A stretch of 64,000 bases of DNA from Schistosoma haematobium (taxonomy: Eukaryota; Platyhelminthes; Trematoda; Strigeidida; Schistosomatidae). The position numbers were made by a program, and so were the translations under genes. Positions 30,811-41,200 of this stretch are shown here, piece by piece (position 1 is the stretch's first letter; each line of letters starts with the position of its first letter). The DNA is taken from contig NC_067202.1 in the NCBI RefSeq assembly GCF_000699445.3, positions 16,339,644-16,403,643 of the forward strand, written 5' to 3'. The notes beneath the pieces were generated by a model. It searched no databases. It was not told the origin of the DNA and worked only from the letters and a program-made list of their open reading frames with translations.

Positions 30811-31366
30811 TGGATGGTTAAAGTGAATGGCTTAACGGTTATAGCAACCAACTCTAAACTATTAGCCCCATAGTCCGAACCGCGTTCTCAGTACATTTAT
30901 TTACGTAGTCAGATATCGTTAATAACTTTACCTACAATGTAGCTCAAAGCTGAGTACGTGCATACTAGTAATCTGGTTTATCAAATGATAGTGGAAGTCG
31001 ATAATATTTAATGAGATCATAAGATCCGAAAGACTAAAGGTTTACAAAACTCCTATCCAAAAGGTTACAGTCCCATATATACAGCAGAATAACTCAATAA
31101 TAAATTGTAAACTTTTCTTATAGTCCTCAATGAATGTTTTATGTATAGCACTTACTAGTTAGGTTTTACATTTTGTGATGTGTTCACTTGATGCTACTGA
31201 AGGTCTTGAATTGTTCTCTAACATTAAGACTTGAGCATACAGAAATCAATTGGTCTACATTGTCTTGCCACAAAGATAGTGGATATTGGAGTTACTTTTG
31301 TTCTGAACCATTTGTTGAGTCTTCATTGATGATTCTATTCCAACTTTTAGTCTATATACAGAGTAT

Positions 31367-31885
31367 TGTTAGAGGTATGAGGACGGTTATCACATCCCGG
31401 TTTCCCACACGGTAAAAGGGTCCTTCTGGAGGTACACGAAAAAGAGATTGGGTTAGAGGTAGTCTTAATAACCTGAGAGCTAGACCGCAGTGCCTAAGGG
31501 ACACAACTGCTTGGAGTCGGTCACACACAACCTTTTTATGAGTAATTTTTGGGACCTTACCGCCGGAGACGGATATCCATGGGATAGGGTGAGGTGTGCA
31601 TTTTTAGGGTCGACCTTTTCTAATCCCATCCCTCCTTGTGGGAAGGCAGCATCACTGTCATGCTGGTTGTCTGAAGGAAACACCTTACTGCTGTCACACC
31701 TCTGTACAGTCATCAGTACGACTTCGCCTTCGGACCTTGGGTTTGTTGCTTTTAGTCATACCGCTCTTCAACTGACCTGTCTGGCATGGTAGGACCTTGA
31801 GGAACGACTGTTCCAGCTAGAATAGCTCGATTGGTTCATCACGATTAGCAGGCTCGACCACCACGTCAAAGTAGCAACAGCGGTC
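31367..31885. repeat. ~520-bp dispersed repeat, copy 1
   Basis: About 90% alike by eye to 35628-36152, from 'gttagaggtatgagg' to 'ccaccacgtcaa(a/g)gtagcaac'. Short ORFs exist on both strands (for example 31480-31713 on -), but none is intact in both copies. It may be the 5' region of an unidentified retroelement. Confidence 0.65.
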
Positions 31886-32505
31886 GGGTTTAGTCTATAT
31901 GACGGTTATAAGAGCCTAAGCGATTATTGTATTGGATTAAATACTATTACCTCACGAAAGATAAATATATTTCCGGTATCTACCTTCGTAAGGTATACAT
32001 GAATTTAAATTTCTAGTTGTGTGTTAATCATATACATAGTCTAGTTCAGGCACGACTGTATTCCAATTCAATATCCCACTAAGAAGTGGTTGAATTCGAA
32101 ACCACAATCTTAGATCATTGGTAAGCAGGGCAGCAAATCCTCTACTTTGTTTGTTTTATTCGTCCTGTTACGTGATCAGAATGAATTTATTGAACAACTT
32201 ATTCTGTTTTTGAACCAGATCAACACAAATCATCTTTTGATCGTCATTTTAAGTTAGCAAATGTACATAAAGAGTAGTAGCATTTGTATTAAGTATTAAT
32301 CTTTCACAGAGATAAGACCAATTGTTGATTTCTTATACTACACAACCCCCTAAAACCTAAGATTCTTTTGGTGGTGGTGGGGGGTGAGTAGCTACTAAAT
32401 TTGTTGCCGATTCCTGCCTAACCGTTACACACCGATTCCAATAATTATGTTAAAATATCCTCGATCATATTATATTCTTTATGTCTGTGTAAAGTCTAAA
32501 CTATA
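31886..32505. other. Spacer without recognised feature
   Basis: AT-rich sequence; no repeat or gene supported. Confidence 0.5.
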
Positions 32506-32509
32506 TCCA

Positions 32510-32910
32510 TAATGAGTAGAATGATTATATATGGTCATAAGGCAAGCCGTCACTTGAAATCCTCAAGGCCAAAGGAGGAGAGGAAAACCAAAGAACATAT
32601 TGCATTGAGAAATAAAGACAGATATGAGAAGAATGAACAACAATTGGATATAACTAGAAAGGAACGCCCAGGACAGAGTGGGTTAGAGAATGCTCCAGTG
32701 CGAGTAACAGGCGTAAGTAAGTAATATATGGTCAAATCATACTAATAAGAATCATCATTTTTTTAATTATGGGCATTCAATGACAAGGACTTCGTCTGCA
32801 GCTCTTCCCGAATTAGTGACGGTCCCAAGACCGGGGAAAAGGAGGAGGGTTGGGCATGGGGTTAACGACCTCATCTCGTAGAAAACTAACTCGCTAAAAA
32901 AACGCTAACC
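32510..32910 (+). repeat. RTE-like family B fragments (3' end, then 5' end)
   Basis: 32510-32732 matches the last ~220 bp of the element at 42647-45770 and ends in 'gtaacaggcgtaagtaagta'. 32790-32910 matches that element's 5' end ('ggagggttgggcatggggtt', 'gaaaactaactcgct'). Confidence 0.6.
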
Positions 32911-33174
32911 AGTAAGTCATTCAATGAAGAAGGTTTGTAAATGTTTTTGATTTAAGTCGAGTAGTTCAAATCATTAAATCATTTTATTTCACTTATATTT
33001 AAATAAATGTTATCATTGATAGTAGTCATAGAAAAATAGTTGAATTTTCTTTGTTCATATACTTCACACATTCAATTATTCAATCTAGTAAACATAAAAA
33101 ACCAATTATTTACTCATGATACAAATTAACTATAAAGATTGAACCAATCTTTAATTTTTTGATTGAAATTATGA

Positions 33175-33360
33175 ACCGATTGATGTTAGACCACTATTGA
33201 AAACCAGGAAGCACTGGGTGGCCATTTCGTTCTATTGTGCGACTCCTCAGTGGGAGTGCGCATCCACAATCCTGCTCGTGGGATTCGAACCCAGGGTCTT
33301 CAGTCTCGCGCGCGAACGCTTAACCCTACTGGACCACTAAGCCGACATCCAATGGTGTTA
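33175..33360 (-). repeat. Hammerhead SINE family 2, minus strand
   Basis: tRNA-like head in reverse ('gggattcgaacccagggtct', 'ggaccactaagccgacatcc') and an eroded hammerhead at about 33207-33255. A short plus-strand tail fragment of the same family follows at 33361-33450. Confidence 0.7.
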
Positions 33361-33589
33361 AAACCTGATTTTCAATGGTGGTCTAACATCAATCGGTTCA
33401 TGATTTCAATCAAAAGCTTAACAATCTCCACAACCACTAAACTGATAATTACCATATGCTCACTAGTGACTAGCTTCGTGAGAAAATTCTCGAAGTTCTG
33501 GTGAGAAGTCGTGTCCAGTGGAGCTAATCCGTGTTGGGTAGAAACACGTGTCTACCTCAGTACAATGGAAGATGGTCGCGCAACTTTGT

Positions 33590-33850
33590 GGATTGGTTGG
33601 GGTTAGACATTAACACCATTGGATGCCGGCTCAGTGATCCAGCAGGTTAAGCGTTCGCGCGCGAGACTGAAGGCTCCGGGTTGGAATCCCACGAGCAGGA
33701 TTGTGGATGCGCACTGCTGAGGAGTCCCACAGTAGGACGAAAAAACCGTCCAGTGCTTCCAGGTTTTCAGTGATGGTCTAACATCAATCGGTTCATGATT
33801 TCAATCAAAAGCTTAACAATCTCCACAACTACTAAACTGACAGTCTCTAA
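33590..33850 (+). repeat. Hammerhead SINE family 2, plus strand
   Basis: Nearly complete copy from 'gcgcaactttgtggattgg' through tRNA-like head 'gccggctcagtgatccagc' and 'gggttggaatccc' to tail 'gtctaacatcaatcggttca'. With the copy at 33175-33360 it forms a natural inverted pair. Confidence 0.75.
33711..33756 (+). ncRNA. Hammerhead ribozyme motif, nearly intact
   Basis: Stem I GCACTG/CAGTGC is perfect (6 bp). The core is CTGAGGAG...CGAAA, stem II is TCC/GGA with a 7-nt loop, and the cleavage triplet is GTC. The one defect is stem III, whose left strand reads AAA instead of the CGG seen in the copy at 3558. Confidence 0.65.
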
Positions 33851-34387
33851 TTATTCTTCTGTATATTACGTAATAATAACTGTATTTGTTGATTGGTCTT
33901 ATTTCATATACATTTAACAGTTGATTGAATTCTTATCACTTGTACATTTTCAAGTCTTTTTTTGGTCTACTGTCGGATAATGTTGTTAACTACAGTTGAT
34001 GTAATAGTATTCTAAGATTAAGTATTAGTGTATGAGATTGATGAGGAGTTAGATTACACTTATGAAACTGTATATTTAAGTGTGTCTACTAGTAAATGGT
34101 AATCCTTGAAGTTTTAATGCGAATCCATGGTTATTAAAATACACTTGTACCGAGTGACAGGTGAACGATAGTTACATAATTTAACCTCAGTTGGATTTAA
34201 GCTTAATTGAATAAAGGTATTGTAGTTATCGTAAGATCAGATGGTTTGAATGCTCCATGAGTCTGTTATCTAGTGGTTCACTAGTCAGTGTCAATTTATG
34301 ATAAAAATTGATCTTAGAATTTTTTACATTATACTGGTTATTAATTATGGTAATCATTATCTTGAGGAATTAAAATAATTGTAAATA

Positions 34388-34885
34388 TTTCTATCGGCCT
34401 CCAAATGCCCTGGTACGGCCGAGAGTGGGGAGAGTCAGCTCACCCTCTCTAAATGCTCTCACATGGCCACGTGCATACAACCACTGCCACGGAAGTCCGA
34501 CTCACTACCTTCTCGCACTACGGGTGTTGTTTACGAAATTGAGAGGACTAAAAGCGAATGTCCGGTGCTTTAACCTTGTTGATGTATATGGAGGATCCAC
34601 CTATGGGGGTTGAAAACTCTGATTCCAAATCAATGGTGTACATGAGCTCTAGTATCCTGAAGGAACATATGGCGCAGGAACCAATTGTTGATCACCGACT
34701 ATCATGCGACCGCATCTACCGATGTTGCTTCACTACCTTGTAGATTGGACATTTAGGCCAAAGACTTGGGTTGTGGCTTCCTAATAAAACCACCTGCATC
34801 TGTTTGGAAACCCAGACAGTATCCTGATTTATGTGGTGCATATCTGTTTGGTGCATCATTGTACCAAGGCTTATGTGTTTAAATC
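34388..34885 (-). repeat. ~500-bp dispersed repeat, copy 5
   Basis: Minus-strand copy, from reverse-end text 'aatgccctggtacggccgag' to 'tgtaccaaggcttatgtg'. It lies just downstream of the second gene's stop codon. Confidence 0.7.
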
Positions 34886-34998
34886 AATCAATAAGAATAT
34901 TTGTATCTTAGTGACTATACGAAAGAGATTGTAAAATACTTGAACTATTTAAAATGAATAAATAATAACACATACATTTTTTTTTGGGGGGGGGATGA

Positions 34999-35259
34999 TT
35001 ATTTCTCTTCTTCAGTTTGATTAGCACGTTCAGCTTGTAAATGAATCAATTTCTTATATAATAAAGGCCAAAATTCAGGATGATTTGCATCACGAATTGT
35101 TTGTTGAATAGTAGTTATATAATTAGTAGATTCTACATTCAATTTTGTTGCACTTTTTATACGTAGAACAGGTATATAATTTGATCCATTTGAATTCATA
35201 TCAGTTTTATCAGAGAATTGTCCTGATGTCAATTGACTTGAATAAATGTAATGTGACTT
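34999..35259 (-). CDS. Unrecognised gene, terminal exon
   Basis: 86 codons plus TAA. The acceptor 'aaaatag' at 35260-35262 is preceded on the minus strand by the C-rich complement of a G tract at 35295-35311. The more downstream 'ttcaag' acceptor (exon from 35236) also keeps a frame, with exon 40048-40322 directly. Encodes [17 protein letters not shown] and [20 protein letters not shown]. Confidence 0.7.
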   Translation of the reverse strand, partial: KSHYIYSSQLTSGQFSDKTDMNSNGSNYIPVLRIKSATKLNVESTNYITTIQQTIRDANHPEFWPLLYKKLIHLQAERANQTEEEK

Positions 35260-38200
35260 CTATTTTTTTTATGTTTATGTGTGTGTGTGTTTGCGGGGGT
35301 GGGGGTGGGGGAATGGAATTTACGACAATAAATAGGTAAGTTTGTTACCATAGTAATTAATAATTCTGAACATTTTCTATAGATAAATAAACATTTCTCT
35401 TGTTGTACAATTTGTCAAAAGGATATTGGTATAATTTGAATAAAAGTTAAACTTTATTTGTGACTTTACCATTGAAATTGTCTCTTATATTCAAAAATCA
35501 GTTTCAACTTACAAAAACATATCTCTCTTTATGACATCTTTAACTTGATTCTCAATACTTAGCTTTTCTGGTTAATAATTACTAGTTATAACCATTTTAA
35601 TTCATTGACTGTCTTGAGTGCTGTTAGAGGTATGAGGGCGGTCATCACATCCTGGTCACCCACATGGTGGAAGGATTCTTTGGGAGGTACATGAAAAAGA
35701 GATTGGATTAGAGGTAGTCTTAATAACCTGAGAGCTTGACCGCATTACCCAAAGGACACAGCTGCTTGGGGTCGGTCGCACACAACCTTTGGTGAGTAAT
35801 TTTCATGTTAGCTCCGTACTTGTTGAGACCTTACCGCCGGAGACGGATATCCATGGGATAAGATGAGGTGTGCATCTTTAGGGTCGACCTTTTCTAATCC
35901 TATCCCTTCTTGTGGGAAGGCAGCATCGCTGTCATGCTGGTTGTCTGAAGGAAACACCTTACTGCTGTCACACCTCTGTACAGTCATCAGTACGACTTCG
36001 CCTTCGGACTTTAGGTTTGTTGCTTTTATTCTTACCGCTGTCCAATCGATCTGTCTGGCATGGTAGGACTTTGAGGAACGTCTGTCCCAGTCAATATGGC
36101 TCGATTGTTTCATCACGATAGGCAAGCCTGACCACCACGTCAAGGTAGCAACAAAAGTCATTTACTGTGAGTGTTTTTAACTTAATTCTATTGTGATGAT
36201 ATTGTATAATAGTTTGAGCTTATTTACTTACTTACTCCTTTTACTCCTCGTGGAAGAGCATAAACCGCCCACTAGCACACTCTCCATCCAACCATGTCCT
36301 GGGCAATCCTTTTCAGCTCTTCCCAGTTGTTATTCATCCTTTTCAGATCTGTCTTTATTTCCTGACGTAATGTGTTCTTTGGACTTTCAGGATCCCATGT
36401 TAGGACTTGCCTCGTGATGCAGTTTGGTGATTTCTGCCATGTATGTCCTATCCATTTCCATCGTCTTTTTCTAATTTCCTCTTCAGGTGGAATTTGGTTT
36501 GTTCTCTCCTATGGTAGGCTATTGGTGATGGTATCCAGCCAATAGATGTTGAGTATCTTGCGTAGACAACTGTTTATAAATACTTGCATCTTCTTGATAA
36601 TGGTTGTAGTAGTTCTCTAAATTTTAGCTCCGCACAGTAGAACTATCTTGACGTTTGAATTGAAAATTTTGGCTTTGATGTTTGTTGATAGACAGTTGTT
36701 TTGAGTTCCATTTTTTCTTTAATTGTAGGAATGCGGCCCTTGCTTTGCCAATCGTCGCCCTTCGTTTGCATCTGATCCTCCTTGATTATCGATGATACAT
36801 CCTAGGCACGTGAAGGATTCCTCACGTTCCAGAGTTTCGCCATTAAGTGTGATTGAGTTAGTGGTCTCCGTGTTGTATTTGAGGTTCTTGTTTTTTCCCT
36901 TGTGAATGTTTAGGCCTACTGATGCAGAAACTGCTGCTACACTAATCGTGTTTATCTGCATTTGTTCGTGTGTATGGGATAGGAGGGCTAGCTTCAGCTA
37001 ACTTAGATTTATACAGACTATTTAGTGTGGAATCGGCACGATTATCGTAACTAATGGTTAGAGATAGATGAAATGACTTAGAATCGGTCATAATGATGGG
37101 GATGTATTCACACTTTAGACTTCGGTTTCAAAAGTAGGTAATACCGTTTTATTCCACAAATTTATATTCCCTTTTTGAACGATATCGTCTCTGACTCATC
37201 TTTTCTTTTACTATTCATACTGTTGCTACTTCTACTACTCTAATATATTGATGTGATGATGTGTAATAACTGGAACCGATGCATATGACCTAGGTTCTAA
37301 TTTACATATAACTGGAATGACGGTTTGAACTTTGTTATACCTTTAATAGTGATGTGAGTTAACAAAGGGGTTCCTACAGCAAATCAATGTATTCACACCC
37401 TTGTGTCTTTGCATTTATATGGTATCATTTGTCTTATCTACTCGTTCAGCAGACCCGCATTTTATAAATTCGTATTGTAGATTCTCTAATAATAATAGTA
37501 TGCTAATCGAAATTACTTTTTGGGCGATTGTTGCCGTTGTAAAATACGATTGTAATTTTACATGAGGGTTTGTGGAGACTAGAATTTTCGTAGTTTAAAT
37601 CAATGACTGATCTCAAATAGTCATTTTAGCCTAGGATATAGCCCTTCATTAGTAGTGCCCATCCACGAACTCCACCACAGTAGATCGAACCTAAGATCGG
37701 TCTTAAGTGTGAACGCGTAATGTTCATAGACTGTAGGGTTAGGTAGATAACTCATTGACACTCGAACTAGTTAAAATCCACTGTTCACAGCTTCTTAGTT
37801 TATAGTTTAATTCATAAATGTTTTGCAATCGCCGCAACCCTCCGTATACAATAATAATCATGTACTCACTGTTTAAATTAGTAGCATACACCACATTAGT
37901 TCGTGATTTAATCTATGAACATTGTTAATGATGAAATGACTAATGTATAAGGTTAGCTTGAATAAATTTGTAGGTCAATTGAAACTTTGGAATTAATAAT
38001 CAGAATATTCGGTGAGTGAAATAAATAGATTTAGGCAAATAACTATTCATACAATAATAATCATTGCAAATGACTGGTTCACATTAGCTGTATGGTCCGT
38101 TTGTAATAACTAGGCTGAATAGAACAGAACTGTTAGCTCTCCCTCTTCAAATGCTCTCACATGGACACTCTTATACAGGCACAACAACACAGGTCCTACT

Positions 38201-41200
38201 CACTGCTTTCTCGCACCACGGGTGTTGTTTACGGAATTGAAAGGACGAAGAGCGAATGTAGGGTGCTTTGACCGTGGACCGGCGGGTCCACCTAGGGGAG
38301 TTGGAAAATCCTCATTCCAAACCAATGATGTACATGGGCTCCAGGATCCCGAAGGAACAAGTCGCATATGGACCAATTATTGGTCACCGGTTACCACTGG
38401 ACTACATTTCCTTGAGTTGCTCTACTGTCTTGTGAATCAAACCTTTAAGTCAAAGGCTTTGGGTATGGCCCTCTAAAAGAACCATGTACTCCTATCTGGG
38501 CACCCGGTCAGTATTCAAGCCCACACAAATCGAATGATGGAGTGTGGTGCAATTGACTATTATACATTTATGGAAATATTGAAATGTTTGTACCTAAAGT
38601 AGTAGATGCATATCAACTGTTTCTGAATTACTCTATTTCCATCATTGAAAACTAATGAATCTTTATTTCATATAAATTTATTACTTGTAAGTGGTTGTTA
38701 TTTTATTCGTTAACCTTAGTGATAACTATCTAATACTTTTAAATCAATAACTATCAGTCAAGTATACAACTAAGGAATGATAGAAGTTTACATTGGAACG
38801 ATACGTTGAGTATGAAAATCTTGAAAAATTTCTCTCATTCATATTTTTTTAATATCAGAAGGGGTTTTTGTAGATATTATGGTAATTTCAATGGTTGTGA
38901 TCATGAGTTAATTGAAGCTATACCATCATGGAAAACCTGGAAACATTAGACGGCCGTTTAATCCTAATGTGAGACTCTGTAGCAGTGCGAATCCACAGTT
39001 CCGCCTTGCGAGATTCGGACTCAGGACCTATCACTCTCGCGCGCGAGCCAGCATTCAACGGTGTTAATGTCTAGCTTCACTGCTGATGAGTCCTACAATA
39101 GGACGAAACGACCATCCAGTACTTCCAAGTTTTTTTCATGGTAGTCTAGTTTCAATTGACTCATGATCTGTACTACTGAAATTGAATTTAGTACCAAAAA
39201 ATTATGTAAAGAAAAAAAATAATAAAAACTTACAATGATTGACTCTTTTTTAGTTGATTTTTGTTTCATTTGACTGACATGTTTATTGCTTTAAAGAACA
39301 AAATGAAAGATAAATGAAGAATAACTGAATGAAAAAGTATTGAACTATGTATGAACTTATATCCGAACAAAGAATAAGTGAATAGTAACCGTTAGGATCT
39401 ATTTATGGACTAATATTATATGAATACTCTTATTGTATAACCATTAAGTAACTATATTATATGTCTATTCATATTCCTTTTATTACAGGCTTCCTTTTAA
39501 CCTATTGACTACTGTTACACGACTTACTATTTCTGAGTTATTCTCAATTTATTAGTAATAGTATTTCACAATCACAGCCAGTTTTTGGCTGGTTTGGTTC
39601 GTTAACTATTGCCTAACTAGTAACTACTGCCTCCCGCGTTCACAGCCACTTTTTGGCTTTATTGTGTACACATTTTATTTTCTATTTTATGATGCGTTGC
39701 GGTCTGTTTGATTGATATATAAACCCAGTATGTCTGAAATAAATTATTCGATTCGCATATTGAAAGCTGGTTTCTGGTGTTCTGGACTCAAGTGGACGGG
39801 CTAGGTGGATATAGGACCAATAAGGACGCTAGACTGCCCATACCGGTCGAACATCATTGGTTTGGCACAGTGCTAAGATTGGTATGTAAATCACGTGATA
39901 AAAAGCCGGATATAAAGTCACAACAGATTGAGGTATTAATACTAATGGGAAAATAGATTATGTAACTTTTACTAAATATCTCATGGAACTCTGCTTTCTG
40001 AATGAAGAAAAAATGCATTTCTTATGAATAATGAAATTAAAGCTAACCTGGTATCTGCATTAGAAACTTTATTCATATGATTATTACGACCTGGACCAGT
40101 AGGACAGTTATTCACCCATAAATGACGATTCCCAGACACAGTGGTAGTAGTAGTAGTAGTAGAATTTAATGTTGACTTGGTAGATTTTACTTTTATTTCA
40201 GATAACTGGGGTTGAAAATTATTTGTTGTTGTTGTTGTTGTTGTTATGCACGTTGATTTAAGATGTGGTTGTTCAGAAAAACTTTCATTGTTTATCTGAC
40301 TGATATCGGACTTCTCTGAATGCTAAAAACAAATATTGTCTCTAATGAATTTTAGTCGGAATAGAAATGAAGACTAAAAGAATATTATAGTTAAGATATA
40401 AAGCAGCATAGTTTGTTTGATCACTGTTGGATTTTGACACTTCATGGAACAGAAACAGTGAGTCTACACAGAGACTGGTACAATAATTTAACAAAAATTA
40501 ATAATTTATTGTGATAACATTTCATTTCATTTTGTTACACTTCATATGATAAGCAAATGAAGATAAGAACGGGTTTTTTGGTGATTTTAGAAATTTCACT
40601 AGTTGAAATCATGAGTCAATTGAAGCTAGACCACCATGGAAAACCTAGAAGCACTGGACGGTCGTTTCGTCTTAGTATGGACTTCTCAGTAGTGCTCATC
40701 CACGATCCCGCCCCCGGCGAGATTCAAACGCAGGACCTATGTCTCGCGCGAGGCGCTTAACCAACTAGACCACTGAGCTGGCATCTAACGGTGTTAATGT
40801 TTAACTTCAACCAAGCCATCCAGTCATTTTGAAAGATAATGTTTGATATTTTCTAGAAGAGTGAATATATTTCCATGTGAAGTTTTATACATGTATTTAT
40901 TTTGTTAATTAACAGGAAAGAAGGTAACAAAAGTATTTGATATCTTACTTACTTACTTACTTACTTACGCCTGTTACTCCTCGTGAAGGAGCATAGGCCA
41001 CTCACCAGCATTCTCCATCCAACCCTATCCTGGACAATCCTTTCTAGCTCCGTCCAGTTGTAATTCATTCTTTTCATATCTGCTTCTATTATCCGACGCA
41101 ATGTGTTCTTTGGCCTTCCTCTTTTTCGCTTCCCTTCAGGGTTCCAAGTTAGGGCTTGTCTCGTGATGCAGTTTGACGATTTTCGTAATGTATGTCCTAT

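Noticed and set aside
31480..31713. Minus-strand ORF as a host gene
   Set aside because: It is part of a two-copy dispersed repeat and the frames differ between the copies.
35236..35236. Acceptor at 35236 as the only start of the last exon of the minus-strand gene
   Set aside because: It is in frame with the 40048-40322 exon, but using 35259 also accommodates the well-bounded 40-nt micro-exon in phase; kept as an alternative.
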